In this document: in pieces, positions 50,757-62,750 of the stretch | How positions within the stretch are numbered: the stretch's first letter is position 1 | How the letters are laid out: each line of letters begins with the position of its first letter | Assembly (NCBI GenBank): GCA_000697355.1 | Contig: JNEN01001014.1 | Span: forward strand, 124,001-188,000 | From: Syncephalastrum monosporum B8922 | Taxonomy: Eukaryota; Mucoromycota; Mucoromycetes; Mucorales; Syncephalastraceae | DNA: 64,000 bases | Reading direction: 5' to 3' | Notes under the pieces: model-generated | Database searches by the model: none | What the model saw: the letters and a program-made list of their open reading frames with translations, nothing else | What the model was told of the DNA's origin: nothing | Made by a program: the position numbers and the translations under genes

Positions 50757-52363
50757 ATGAAGCGCCAAGCACGGCCAGGCTCAGGTCCAGCGACCAAGAA
50801 ATCAGCCCAGGCCATCAAGGTAGATGCATCAACAAGACAGGATCAGTGAGAGAGCGACAGGTGGTGTTGAGATAACAACATATATACCACACCGCACCCT
50901 AATCGGCTTCATTGTGTGCCTTATTTGCTTGTCTGCTTACTTTCTTCTATTCATGCTAGCCAATGACGAGGTCCACGCGGAAATTAGCCGGCCCGCCGCA
51001 GGCACCTCTTAAGCCGTACGACAACAGCGCGCCCACACCGTCTTCGTCCCGTTCCAGTGCTGCAGTATACCCTTCCAAGCGACACGAGTCCATCAGCAGT
51101 CAGTCCACACGAGGATCCAGCCATTCCGAAAAGAGCAATTCCAGCACTCCTCGCCGGAGGCTCTTGTCAGCCCCTCAAAAGAAACAGTACGTCATATAAA
51201 GTGGCTCTGCCGTGCGTGTCACTGATACATGATGAAGAAGCGCGCAAGAGTCCAAACAATGGTCACTCAGTGACTTTGAGATTGGGCGTCTGCTTGGCAG
51301 AGGCAAATCCGGCCATGTGTATCTGGCACGTGAAAAAAAGAGCGGTTTTGTCGTGGCGCTCAAGGTGCTCTACAAGTCAGAACTCCAAAGCACAGGTGTG
51401 GAGCGCCAGTTGCAACGCGAAGTCGAGATCCAAAGCAACATGCGGTACGGAAAGATAAAATCACCCATTTTCCATGCGTTCTGTTGCTTATCGCTATCAT
51501 CATCATCATCATCACCATCATGTGATACAGGCATCCCAACATCTTACGATTGTACGGTTACTTTCATGACGAGAAACGCGTGTTTTTGATTCTGGAATTG
51601 GCTGCTCGGGGTGAGTTATATCGTGAAATGCAGCGGCAACATCAACTTCCGGAACCCAAGGCGGCGCGCGTAAGTGGATTTTAGCAGATATGCGATAAAC
51701 AGACAGAGGTCTCATGCCTGGGTTTGAAGTATATATCGCAGCTAGCACATGCGCTCAACTATCTCCATAACAAACGGGTGATCCATCGTGACATTAAGCC
51801 TGAAAACCTGTTGTTGGGTCTGCGCGGCGAGATCAAGATTGCCGACTTTGGCTGGTCTGTCAAGACCAACGTCATTGAGTAAGTTTCCCTTCACCAGAAC
51901 AGTAGAAACCTGTCTTTAACCATTTCGCTCTTCCCTCTCCGTCTTGTCTTTACTGTTTACATTAGAAATCGAAGAAGTACCATGTGCGGCACGTTGGACT
52001 ATCTACCACCGGAGATGGTGGAGGGCCGAAAACACAATGAAAAGGTGGACCTGTGGGCGATGGGTGTGCTGCTCTATGAGATGCTGTGCGGAAAGCCACC
52101 CTTCGAGGAAGAAGACGGCTACGAGGCGACGTATTGCCGGATTATTGCTGTCGACGTCAAGTTCCCGTCCCACGTCAGCCGTGAGGCGCGTGATTTGATC
52201 AAGAGTGTGAGTTATTAACCCATTCCCCTTGTTCTTTTTGTTTCTTTGACACTGACACTGAGAATGAAATGATTAGCTCTTGGTATACAAATCAAGTCAA
52301 CGCATGGGACTCAAGAATGTTTTATCGCATCCATTTATAACAAAGCACGTACAACAGACGTAA
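50757..52363 (+). CDS. IPL1: Aurora kinase (Ipl1/Ark1)
   Basis: About six exons from ATG 50757 to TAA 52363. A Ser/Pro-rich basic N-terminus (~85 residues) precedes the kinase domain: [69 protein letters not shown], and the Aurora activation loop [20 protein letters not shown]. It ends [20 protein letters not shown]. All catalytic residues are present. Aurora is the chromosomal passenger kinase that corrects kinetochore-microtubule attachment, with INCENP/Sli15. The glycine loop has GRGKSGHVY where Auroras have GKGKFGNVY: a Ser replaces the usual Phe. An ATC microsatellite lies in one intron. Confidence 0.92.
51496..51520. repeat. ATC microsatellite in an Aurora intron
   Basis: (ATC)n run just upstream of the ACAG acceptor. 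Confidence 0.75.
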
Positions 52364-52718
52364 TATGTCTTTTGTATCTTGTAAATATATTTATATATAC
52401 TTCACTTCCTATTCAAAAGAGACGTAGATAGAAAGGGCAAAAAGATTTCGTCAGTGCGTTGATGATTCAAACGCCGATTCATCCCAGCGTGTGTACACAA
52501 CGCTCTCTTTTGCTTCGTCTTTTCTCGCGCGAAAGTTGTCTGCTACTTTTTTCTGACCCATCAAAAAAAGGTTGATCTGGCAATCCATCCTCATCCACTT
52601 GATTGCGGCTTCTTTTCATTCTCTATTTCTTTCGTCCTCTTTCTTTTTCAACCTCTAGTCTTCTTTCTCATCAACCCACACGCCTTCGTTTGGAGGTGTT
52701 CGTTTGTCATTCGCACGC
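52364..52718. promoter_or_regulatory. intergenic, Pat1 upstream region
   Basis: 355 bp with pyrimidine-rich tracts (TTCTTTTTC, CTTCTTTCTC) near 52600-52680, often seen just upstream of fungal housekeeping genes. No gene. Confidence 0.35.
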
Positions 52719-55700
52719 ATGGGTGACTCTTTCTTTGGGTAAAAGGCGCATCCCATGTGCAATCACTGCGTACTCATACGATTGATTAGCTTCAACACAA
52801 GCCTACCCCCTCTGAGTGAGGACGAGCGACGCCAGCTCGAAGATGCCGAACCGAAAGACAACCACGTCAAGCCGGTCGCCGGACCAGCAGGAGCAGAGCA
52901 CGCAGCATTCAATGGCGAGACGGAGGTGTACGATTTCTCTGCCTTGCAGGAGGGCTTAGGGGCCACGTACAACGACGACGACGAGGAATACGATGATCAC
53001 CTGGGTGATATGCTTGTCGAGGAAAACGACGACCTCAACGACGACACGTTTGGTGACGCGGCTGAGGTGGCGGATGGTAAAGCACAGCGAAGCTGATCCC
53101 CCGTTTTATTTCCAAAATATCTGACATTGCTTTTTGAATGACCTGCCGCAGTGCCCAACTTTGACTTCTCGTCGAACACGAACCAATTTGCCCGGACCTT
53201 GGAGCAGGAGGCCTTTTACGTCAAGCCGCCCAAGCCAGAGCAGCAGCAGCAGCAGGCCAAGCCGCTCACCCGGAACGACCTGTGGAATTCGAGCAAGAGC
53301 AGCGCCAGCCCCATCGGCAGTCGTCCCACGTCCGCTGATCTGCGCGCTCCCGGCAGCCAGCTCGGCTTGGGCGGTCCCTTTGGCGAGGTATGTCGCATGC
53401 ATCGTTGACCCGAGAGTGGCGCGGATAGACTGACTCGTAACAGCAGAGCCCGTCGTCGATCTGGGGCAATTTCACCAGCAACCTGTCGTCGGACCGCGGC
53501 TTTGGTGCCTTCGGAGCCAAGCCCAGTCCTCCCGGCAGCATGTCGCCCTTTTCCAGACGCCAGCAACAGCAGCAGCAACAGCAGCAGCAACAGCCGGGCA
53601 CATCGCAAGCCTATGCGCCGTCGCCTCCTCCCGGTCTGTCGCCATCGTCGTCCTTTGGCCAGCAACAGCAAAGACGCCAACAGCAACAGCAGCAGCCCCC
53701 GGTGCGCCTGGAGGACATCGAGGCCGAGATGCAGCGCAAGGCGGCCATGGCAAACGGCATGATGCGCGACCCGCTGCACGGCTTCCGTCCGGACGAGATG
53801 GATCTGGCGAGCCAGCAGCAGAAGATGATGAGTTTGTCCGAAGTCGAGGCGGCCATGATGGGCCGCGGCGGTGCGCCCCCGATGTCGGCTTCGGCTTCGG
53901 CAGCAGCAGCAGCAGCAGCCCAGCATGCGTTCGCTATGGCGTCGCAGCAGCCCATGTTCCCCGAGATGGCCGGGATGCCCGTCCATGACGTCGAGGCCCT
54001 GCAGATGCTGACCCTGAAGCAGCGGCAAGAACTGCTGGAGCAGATGGCGGCCGAGCAGGAGATGCGCCACCAGCAGCAGCAACAACAGCAGCAGCAGCGT
54101 CGCCAGCTGAACCGCAAGTCGCAGTACAATGGTTTGATGACGCAGCACGACAAGGACTTGATCAACCGCATCCAGCTGTCGCAGCTCGCGTCGAGTGACC
54201 CCTTCTCAGACGACTTTTACTACCAGGTGTATTCGTCGCTGCGCCAGCGTGCCGGCATGTCCCAGTGGTCTGCGAACCGCCCCGGTGAGGATGGCAAGAG
54301 TCGTGGACGACGGGAAGAGAACTCGCTGCACCGCATGCAACAGCAGATCCAGCGCATTGTGAACAATGCCAAGCGCCATCCGCGTCAGACCCAAGGTAGA
54401 TAAAGAAGAGAAGCCAAGAGGGGGTTGAAGAAGATGGCTCACTCGGGGGTTTATTTATTTTTTTATAGTGTCGTTGGAGGGTGCACTTGGCAAGATTGGC
54501 TCGCTCAGTGTACGCAACATGCGTCCGGTGTTGCAAGTTTCGGATAAGAAAACCTCGGAAGGCGAACAGCAGAAGCAGACCCAAAAGCCGTCGACGCCCT
54601 CGGTGTATGATCGGCGACAGTTGCTCAAGGTGGTTGAGAATCTGTACTTGCTTGTGTTGAGCTTGGAGCAGATGCGCCGCCAGGGCAAACCCGAGCCCAA
54701 ACCCGGTTACGAGGATGAGCATGAGGACGCGGCTCAGGAGTGGGAAGTTGGCTATGCCGAAAAGGTCCAGCGTCTTTGGGACGCTTTGAAGGTGGTCGAT
54801 TCGACCGAGAGGTAAGCCTACTAGACCCGGTTGGAAGGGTCAGAGGAGATACTGACTGACTCTTATGTGCCTACCTAGTGAGCATGCGACGGTGCCCCTC
54901 GTGGTGTCGATGCTGTCGATCAACAAGGGCAAGAAGCTGCTCCCGCGCATCATGCGCCACCTGAGCGCAGACCAGAACCTGACGCTCGTGACCGTGATCC
55001 TCGCCCACTTTGGTCAGCTCCAGGTGTGCCACAATGTGATTTACCCGGGCACCACCGTGGCGAACGCGGATGAGGCGCGCAAGCAAAAGTTTGTCGCGTA
55101 CGACGAGGTCGAGCTGTTTATGAACATGGCTGCACCCCCTTTGCTTGCATTCATCACCGAGGCACCGCTCCAGGTCGTGAACGGTCTGCTCAAGGTCTTT
55201 ATGGAGAAGAACGATGTCAAGGCTGTAGCACGGACAAAGGTAAGAGAAAAAAAGGGAAAGTCAGGGTCGCCTGTGTCAAGAAACAACTGACCGGTGTTTT
55301 CTTGTAGCCTGGTCTCGCGTTTTTGACTATGCTCTTGTCGCGCGCTGAGATTCTTAAACAAGGCGGTGGCGCGCTGCACGGTCTGGCACCCCCTTCGGCG
55401 GAGGACCTCGCGCAATGGCAAAACGAATACGGCCAGCTCTTTGCCACGCTCCAGGGCCATTATGCGTCGATTTTCCCTTCGTTGTACTACCTTGTGCCCG
55501 CGCAACCGGGCATGTCGCTTATGCAGCTCTCGCTCAACGTGGATGACATGTATGTCTGGCAGTTTTTGGCGGCCATGGCGGTGGGCGCCTCGATGGAGCA
55601 GCAGCACACCCTGGTGACCGAAGCAAGGGACCGTGTGATGGAGAACATTGCGCTCGCACACCACAACCAACTGCCTGCACCCCAAGCTGCGCATCGCATC

Positions 55701-55766
55701 TCGAACGTCAACCTCTTCTTGCACGCGCTCGGTCTCGATTCGTCTCAGGTGACGGTGCCCCGATGA
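52719..55766 (+). CDS. PAT1: Pat1 mRNA-decapping activator
   Basis: About seven exons from ATG 52719 to TGA 55766. The N-terminus MGDSFFG joins FNTSLPPLSEDER, the Pat1 N-terminal motif that binds Dhh1. An acidic stretch, then Gln-rich and Pro-rich disorder (several CAG runs) follow. The mid-C region holds DKDLINRIQLSQLASSDPFS and DDFYYQVYSSLRQR, then the alpha-helical Pat-C domain (LLPRIMRHLSADQNLTLVTV, LNVDDMYVWQFLAAMAVGAS). Pat1 bridges the Lsm1-7 ring and Dcp2 in P bodies and promotes decapping of deadenylated mRNA. Long antisense Leu/Arg-rich open frames over the CAG-rich part are by-products of composition. Confidence 0.93.
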
Positions 55767-56141
55767 ACACATTTTTTATGAACGCATTTTTTCAACTTTT
55801 TTTTTCTTTCGTTGATCTTTTTTTTTTTTTCTACTCTTCCTTTTTTTTTTTTTTACAAACGCAGCCAGCGATCTCACAATTTTACCAAGCCAGGCGCAAA
55901 CACACACACACACAATCACACACAATCACACAACTGCACCCTCCGCTCCCTCTCTATAAAAATTATTAAAAAAGGGGAAAAAAGGAAGCTTCCTGTATAC
56001 CGAAAACAAAGAAAAAGCACAATAGACAAGCCGTTGTGATTCGGATCTCGATTCATATTAAATAATACCAATAATAATTAGTAGTAGGCGTTGAATGGAG
56101 AGTGGTATATTCTATGGCATTGCCTGTGCCCATCGTTTTCG
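55767..56141. other. convergent intergenic region with T-runs
   Basis: Between the Pat1 stop and the ZFAND2 stop. Contains runs of T (up to 13) at 55800-55855 and CACA repeats near 55900-55930. It presumably holds the 3' ends of both transcripts. Confidence 0.45.
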
Positions 56142-57156
56142 TTAGGAGATGATGCAGTCTTTCTTTCCCGAGCTGCCTTTTTGATCCGCAAGGGACATGA
56201 GTGTGGCAAGGCGCACCTGCTCAGCTTCGGATAATCGCTGCCATAATAACATAAGCCTTTCACAGTGTTCAGTCATCGAGATAGAAAAGCTGGACTTACA
56301 CCCTGCTTTGCTTTTGCTTGCAGACGCGCCAATTCCTGTTTCTTTTGCTGCATGCCGTTTACCCGATCGAGACGCTGACGTTCCATCTCGGTGCGTGAAG
56401 GCTGATTGGTGTTGCTATTGTTATGACTTTTCTTGCCGCCAAGCGAGAGGCCGCCGAGCTTCTTGGCGACGCCAGAAGCTGCCGAAGAAGACGAAGAAGA
56501 ACCAAGAAAGGATGACTTGGGCGGAGCACAGTCATGGTCGACGGGCAATCGATGTTTGACACAGAATGCTTGGTGACAGTCCGTGCACTGCATCGGCACG
56601 AGCAGCTTGGCCTTGCAGCCCATGTGCTTGCATAGATTCGACGGTTTCTTTTCCGAGCGACAGTTGTTTTGTATATGCTCGTTCACCTACATCCAAGGAG
56701 GCCCCCCATGGTGAGATACACATGCAAGAGAATCGGTCTACGAGGCTTACACGAATGTTGGGATCTTGATCGCGTCGTCCTGGCACAGGTTGTTCGCAGA
56801 TTGGGCAGGTGGGGACACTGGTGCGCCAAATGAGTTTCGTGGATTCACAACGTGTTTCTTCCGTCTCCTTACCGGACGTCCAGATTGGGATCGTTCAGGC
56901 TGGGACAGTGATGATCCTCTAGCTTGTAATGTTCTTGGCTTTTTTCAAGAGTCAGTTCAAAGGCGTCGCTGCGGGTGTGTGTATGCATGTGGAGTTTCGG
57001 CTTACCAAAAGATCTTTTTGCAATGGTAGCATGTAAAGGGCAGGAAATCTACGCTGAAGCCATGAGTACTGCTATCCACCTATGGGCTTAATGCAACGCA
57101 CCCAGTTGTTTGCAATCGTCTGCAGTGCAGTGTTTTCCCAGATTGGGGAACTCCAT
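56142..57156 (-). CDS. ZFAND2: AN1-type zinc-finger protein (ZFAND2/AIRAP-like)
   Basis: Six exons or so from ATG 57156 to TAA 56142. The protein begins MEFPNLGKHCTADDCKQL and joins DFLPFTCYHCKKIFC and QEHYKLEDHHCPS (first AN1 finger), then VPTCPICEQPVPGRRDQDPN, the second finger NLCKHMGCKAKLLVPMQCTD with CHQAFCVKHRLPVDHDC, a Ser-rich linker and a Gln/Lys coiled coil, ending LSEAEQVRLATLMSLADQ. Two AN1 fingers with the PxCPxC link are the ZFAND2 layout. Relatives are arsenite-induced and attach to the proteasome or p97 to help clear damaged proteins. The last helix resembles a weak ubiquitin-interacting motif; this is a tentative reading. Confidence 0.88.
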
Positions 57157-57558
57157 GACGAAATAGACAGAAGAAAAAGAGGAAAGAACAGAAAGAACCC
57201 ACACGAGGCACCAGAAATGCCGCTTTTTTCCCCTGAATGAATTTAAATCATTCATGCGCAGCAATTGCAAAATTCAAGTGCGCTGGAGAAGCATCGAGAT
57301 CAACCGGGATTTGTCAGCCCACATACTGAGAGGAAGATAACTGCAAACCCATTATAAGAGATTGCGCGGTCATATTATAATATAAAGAGATGGGTATATG
57401 GATATATGTATGTATATATATATAAGCTAAGCATTAGAAACAAAGGTGCAGATGACGGTGGTGGAGTGAGCGGGACGGGGTATATAGTTAGGGTATGACA
57501 GAGAAATAAAAGACGAAATGAATGCATGCATGTGACGTGATGTGGTGGGGAAAAGAGG
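57157..57558. other. intergenic, ZFAND2 upstream / ankyrin 3' region
   Basis: AT-rich with TATA repeats near 57405-57425. No gene is seen. It contains the ZFAND2 promoter and the ankyrin transcript end. Confidence 0.4.
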
Positions 57559-59055
57559 TTAGGATGACGTGGCAGAGGAACTGGACGAGAGAAAGCTCCC
57601 TCGCAAATTGAGGGCGGCGCGGGAGCTGAGGAAGCTCTTGCCCGAGGATGCGCCTGAGGAAGAACTGTGGATGGACTGGGTATCGACCGTGGAATTCGAC
57701 GAGATGCCACTGCTAGCCAGAGCGCTCGACGCAGCGCTATTAGCCGACCGCGTGTTGGATCCAAAAGAAGTGATCAGCGGCCGTTTGTTCTTGAGCTTCT
57801 CCATCTCCTTGGTTGTTTTGCCGCCGGCCGCCTTGAGCAGCTCCATGATGGGTTTCATGTTGCCCGACTTGGCGACCTCGAGTGGCGTGTGGACTAATCT
57901 GGGTACGTATGGGTTTACGTACGCACCACATTCGAGCAAGCGCGCGACGGCCTTGCTGCGGCGGTGCCGGACCGCATAGTGGAGTGCGGTCTCGCCCTTG
58001 GCATCGGTGACGTTGGGGCTGACATGGCACTCGCGGATAAAGTACGACACGAGGCGCGTCTTGCCCTCCGCGCAGGCATAGTGCAGCGCCGTCGCGCCGT
58101 GCGTGTCGACGCAATCGAGGAGCGCGTACTTGCTCGCGTGTAGTAGGAGCACGGCGATGTCGTGTGCGTCGTGAGTGGCCGCCTCGTGGAGCGCTGTTTG
58201 CTGGTTCGGCCCACGCTGCAGCGGGTCGGCGTGGTAGTCGAGGAGGAGGCGCACACTGCTTAGATGGTTGACCTTGGCGGCGAGGACGAGGGGTGGGAGT
58301 TTATGGCTGGCTTCCGAGAGAGGATAGGCGTTGGGGTTGGCGCCTGCAGCTAAAACCTGCGTGACCGCGGCTGTGTTCTTGACCACAATGAGCGCGTGCA
58401 GGAGGCCATAACCTTCCTTGACGCTCTTCAGGCTCGCAAAGTTCTTGGCTACATTGGGCTTGCCGCCGCGCTTGAGGTAATTGCTCACAAGGGCTTCGAC
58501 CTCGGGCCTGTTGTTCTTGCCGCGCGCGATCGTATCCCAGAAACCTTCGCCGCAGGCGAAGACGAGCTCCCCCGTCGCAGCCTTCTTGGCTTCTTTTTCC
58601 TCTTCTTCTGCTTCTGCTGGAGTACTGGGCGGAGGTCCCATCGGCATGGGTGGTGCGGGTGGGGGTGAGAGGAGCGTGTATGAGCTCGTGTTGTTGTCTT
58701 CGTAATAATAGCCATTGTTGCTTTCGCCCGTATCCAGAATGGCAAGCAGGTCAATTTCATTGTCGGCAAGAATGCTACTGCCGTTGGAAATGGCAGAGTT
58801 TGCACTGCTACGGGTGGTGCTATCTGTCGTATGGCTGTGCGCGCTGCCGCGTTTTAAGTGACGTTCGTACTTTTGCTTATAGAATTGCATCTCGCGCAAG
58901 ACTTTGTGGTATCGCTCGCACTGCAGGTCGTATTTTGCTTGAAGGTTCGCGTGGGCAACCCCAAGACTGCTGAGAGCTTCTGTAAGCGCGTCTCGGCGTT
59001 TGGTCAAGTCATCGATGGTCTTTTGGGTGTCGCTGGCAGGCTCTTGTGGCTCCAT
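57559..59055 (-). CDS. ankyrin-repeat protein with N-terminal coiled coil
   Basis: A single-exon gene of 498 residues, unusual here where nearly all genes have introns. Residues ~10-75 form a coiled coil (DDLTKRRDALTEALSSLGVA, KVLREMQFYKQKYERHL). A Pro/Glu-rich linker follows. The middle holds about six ankyrin repeats: GYGLLHALIVVKNTAAVTQV, LPPLVLAAKVNHLSSVRLLL, QTALHEAATHDAHDIAVLLL, GATALHYACAEGKTRLVSYF, GETALHYAVRHRRSKAVARL, HTPLEVAKSGNMKPIMELLK. The Ser-rich C-terminus is probably disordered. Ankyrin repeats bind proteins; no enzyme domain is present, so the partner and pathway are unknown. Confidence 0.88.
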   Translation of the reverse strand: MEPQEPASDTQKTIDDLTKRRDALTEALSSLGVAHANLQAKYDLQCERYHKVLREMQFYKQKYERHLKRGSAHSHTTDSTTRSSANSAISNGSSILADNEIDLLAILDTGESNNGYYYEDNNTSSYTLLSPPPAPPMPMGPPPSTPAEAEEEEKEAKKAATGELVFACGEGFWDTIARGKNNRPEVEALVSNYLKRGGKPNVAKNFASLKSVKEGYGLLHALIVVKNTAAVTQVLAAGANPNAYPLSEASHKLPPLVLAAKVNHLSSVRLLLDYHADPLQRGPNQQTALHEAATHDAHDIAVLLLHASKYALLDCVDTHGATALHYACAEGKTRLVSYFIRECHVSPNVTDAKGETALHYAVRHRRSKAVARLLECGAYVNPYVPRLVHTPLEVAKSGNMKPIMELLKAAGGKTTKEMEKLKNKRPLITSFGSNTRSANSAASSALASSGISSNSTVDTQSIHSSSSGASSGKSFLSSRAALNLRGSFLSSSSSATSS

Positions 59056-60286
59056 GATTGCCGTTGGAAGTGATAAGGGAAGGGGCTGGACGAGAGTGGG
59101 TGGTTACGAAAACAAAAAAAAGTGAAGGAAACACACACACACACATACAAAAAGTTAAAAAGGATACGATGGGGCAATAGATAAAGAGAGGAGGAAAAAC
59201 AACAATCAATGTTCATGTAAGTATGTGCATACTGATCAAAGGTCTCTTCCGTTTTGTTGTTGTGGTGTCACACGAAACTCTGCTACTTCCACAAGGCGAT
59301 CGCCACTCCCAACCATCACTCAACACAACACCGTATTTTCAGGCCACTCCTTGCCCCCGCAAAAATAAAGGAAGGAACGTAAATGATGATATACCCGTCG
59401 CCTGCCCCAACATGTTTATAAATCAACATGCTTATGAATCAAGTTGTGTCGCCTCGTTTCTATAATAAATTATTTAGAGGCCAGGCGCCTTTGTTTTGCA
59501 CCCTCGCAGCTGAATGCAGTTTGTATATGAATTGGGGCAGAAAAAGCTTTTATCTCTTTTGACATGCAAGTATGATATACTGACGATGGCCCTTCTAGAT
59601 CTCACAGGCTGTGCAAAAGCATATGAAGGGACTTCTCCTGGCTTTGCAGCAACCCAGGATTGAAGTCTGAAAATGACATTTCCTTCAAACTAGGTGTGGG
59701 TAAGGGACTTGCCGTGGACGCGTCAATGACTCTGAGACGTTGGCTGATTAATTTTTTTCCCCTTTTTTTCAATAGCGGCTGTAACACACTGATCTTGCTG
59801 AAGCATATTTCTTCTTGCTGCAAGGTGGAGAGTTTGCGCCCGTAGGACGTATGCACATATATGGACAATGACCGAGGTTTTGGACATACCACAGCGAATG
59901 TGTATATGCATACATAATATACAGTAAAAGGGATACACAATGCGTCTCGGAAAGACCCAATCAAAAATTACCGAAAAGGGGCAGTGACTGAGTCTTGTAT
60001 GACAGGCTGATCCTTTGCAGGGACTATGTACGACTACATACTCTTATTGAGCAAATAGATACCCCTTCTTTTCAATGCGCAAACAGAAAACGCAGTTTTG
60101 TGACCAATGTCGAGAAAGAAAACCAATGGATGATGTTACATTATGTTGAGCGTTCATGTGTGTAAATATGTGCGTGTGTGCTATAGGATGTAAGAAAAGA
60201 AATGATATACGAAAAAAAAGTTGTCAGTTTGCTTTCTAAATAACAAAGTATTAAAATAAAGGAACCCTTCGAAAGGAAAGAATAGA
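59056..60286. other. intergenic, no gene recognised
   Basis: Ankyrin promoter side. A GTATCCTTTTT string on the minus strand at about 59156-59166 with TTTCCTTCAC 30 nt further resembles U12 splice signals but no acceptor suits. A minus-strand frame ending at 59602 looks partly coding (SLKEMSFSDFNPGLLQSQEK) yet has no ATG start or domain. Confidence 0.35.
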
Positions 60287-62318
60287 CTAGAGTTCTTCCG
60301 CCTCAGTCATTTCCATCCCCTGATAGCCTTGGGGTCTGCCCCGTATCCGATTCATCAACCCTGTTGAGAAAAGAGGCAAATGCGTTAGCCACCTTAGTTT
60401 AACCTTTAATTCTATTTTTACCTGTCCAGAGTCGACCCAGCGCCTCCCGATATTTGACTTGGACGAGCCAGATTGGGATGGGCAAGACGACAAAACCGAG
60501 GGCTGCGAGCGATTCAAAGGGTGCCTCGACAAATGGCATTGTGCACAGAAACAAGGCAATCATACAAAAGAGGACCGGAAGAGGAAGCCAGACCCTGTAG
60601 GGCCGCTTGAGATCGGGTTCTTTGTAGCGAAACACAATGAGGGACAAGACTGCCAGGAAATAAAAGCTACAAGGTGCGAGTTAGCTCCATATCTTTCCTG
60701 ATACCCGATTTGCCTTACATCCATGCCGATAAGGAGTAAAAGTTGACGAGCTCGCGAAAGGAGCCAATGATAATCATGATACTGGTGAGCACGGCCTGCA
60801 GGATCAAGGCTGTGATGGGCGTCTGTCGCGAGGCGTTGAGATGGCCAAAGAAGGAGGGCAGGTGGCCTTGTTTGGCCGAGACATATATGATCCGCGCGCC
60901 CGTAAAGGCCGACGCATTCGCAGACTACCGATCCTTGTCAGTGGGTCTTTTCTTTATGCTTAATGAGCCTCTCTTTTTTTCATACCCCAAAACAGCTCAG
61001 AGCGACAAACACGGCCAAGACGATACCACCGGCTGGACCAATAAGTTTCTTGCCAAAATCCATGGCCACCGTGTTGGTGTGGATGACGACCTCGGGTCTC
61101 AGCACAGCAAGGTAGGCGACATTGGACAATAGATAGCACACGATCACGACAGGAATGCCAAAAATAATGACGCGCGGGAGGTCACGATGGGGTTGTTTCA
61201 TTTCGCCCGAGACATAGTTGAGGTTGTTCCATCCGTCATAGGCCCACAGACCTAACCATCCAATGAGCCCATGAGCAAACACCCAACCCTACGACGTTAC
61301 CTGAATAAAGAGCGAGGGAATACTGGCCAAAGCTGAGGGTCGACATTCCCGCAAATGGATCGCCCTGAAAGCTGTTGCCAGCGACCGTCCCTTTGGCGAG
61401 CATGACGATACCGACGACCGAGATGACGAGTGCGGTCAGGACCTTGACGAGCGTGAGCGCATCTTGGACACGGATGCCGGCGCGAATGGAGAATGCATTG
61501 ATGAGCGTGACGATGATCAAGGCGACAATAGCGAGGAGTTTGGGTAAAAAGGGCGGGATGACTGAGTCGGCGAGTTCAGCGGCTTCTTCCGAGTCATGCG
61601 GCATCTTGAAAAAGTAAGTGTGGTATGCGATGCGTGAGACATACTCGCCAAGGACGGTGAAGACGATAGCCAGGCCACCGGGCTGCAGAAACACAGATGA
61701 GCAAGGGTCATGTATTATAAAATAAGTTTAATTATACCTTTTGCACGACGATGGTGGCGAATTCGAAACAAAAAGACAGCAGGCTGCCAAAGGCCCGATT
61801 CAGGTACACAGACTCACCGCCATTCATGGGCAGCATTGTCCCAAGCTCCGCGTAACACAACGCACCCATTAAAGCCAGCAAGCCGGATACCAGCCAGACC
61901 AACAGCGCCGTCCCCGGTGCTCCTGTCACCTCCATCACCGCGCCTGATTGTTCAACGTGAGAATAGGTATCGAGAACACGGCGTGCTATTCTTTACCTGG
62001 AGAACTGAAGAGGCCACTGCCAATCATCGAGCCAATGACAAGACCGAGACCATTGAGGAACGAGACCTTTTTCTGCAGTTCGGGTGCTCGTGTCTGCGTC
62101 TGCGTGAGTGGGATCATCGGTATGGATTCAAAGGAGAAGACGGAAGTGGCTGACGCATTGGCATGGTGGGTGGGCAAGAGTGTTTGGTTGTCGCGATCGG
62201 ACAACAAAGACGCTGTGTCGTCATCCAAGTGATGGGCATCATCCTCACTCAGCCGGCTCGAAAAGGAATCGCGGCGATCGTCATTATAATTGTGTTCTTG
62301 TTGGCTGTTTTCTACCAT
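60287..62318 (-). CDS. amino-acid transporter, APC superfamily, LAT-type
   Basis: Seven exons or so from ATG 62318 to the stop at 60287. A ~80-residue cytosolic N-terminus with acidic and Ser-rich patches precedes TM1, which has the substrate-binding break GLVIGSMIGSGLFSSPG. Then come VMEVTGAPGTALLVWLVSGL, CYAELGTMLPMNGGESVYLN, AFSIRAGIRVQDALTLVKVL, WAYDGWNNLNYVSGEMKQPH (the LAT TM6 hallmark), SANASAFTGARIIYVSAKQG and FRYKEPDLKRPYRVWLP. Twelve membrane spans fit. The family exchanges neutral amino acids; no heavy-chain partner is known in fungi. TM1 is interrupted by an intron just after SSPG. Confidence 0.92.
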
Positions 62319-62750
62319 GATGAGGCCCTCATCGGACGTGGTTTATATGTATAGAATGGGAAAGGTAAAGGGGAAGGCAAGGGAAAAAGGATAAAGGGTC
62401 TCTCTTCTCGGAGCTCTGAATTTTTGACAGTGGTGGGCAAAGGACAGAAAGAAACTGTGTATTAAATCCGATTGCCTAATTTGTGATGGATGAAGCGCCT
62501 CGCGCAGGCATTCTACAGTATATGTTTAAGGCCACAGGTACCATGGTTTCTATATGAGAGGAGTATGTATTTGTTTTAAGAATTAACCTGCTTTCAGGCA
62601 GCTCTGACGACAGGATCGAAATTATAGAATGGAAACGTGCCTTAATATGTATTCAGTGATTTACAACAACCTCGACTTTGTATATGTACAATCGATTATG
62701 AGGGGTAATGACCAAATATGCACTATCTAACTTCTAGATCAAATACTGGA
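62319..62750. other. intergenic between two minus-strand transporter genes
   Basis: 432 bp, AT-rich, containing the amino-acid transporter promoter and the 3' end of the MFS gene. No gene. Confidence 0.4.

Noticed and set aside
53216..54148. long minus-strand Leu/Arg-rich open frame
   Set aside because: It is the antisense of the CAG-rich Pat1 exon; poly-Leu and poly-Cys text follows from the repeats.
59602..59964. minus-strand open frame near the amino-acid transporter gene
   Set aside because: Part of it looks coding, but there is no ATG, no domain and no exon partner I can join.
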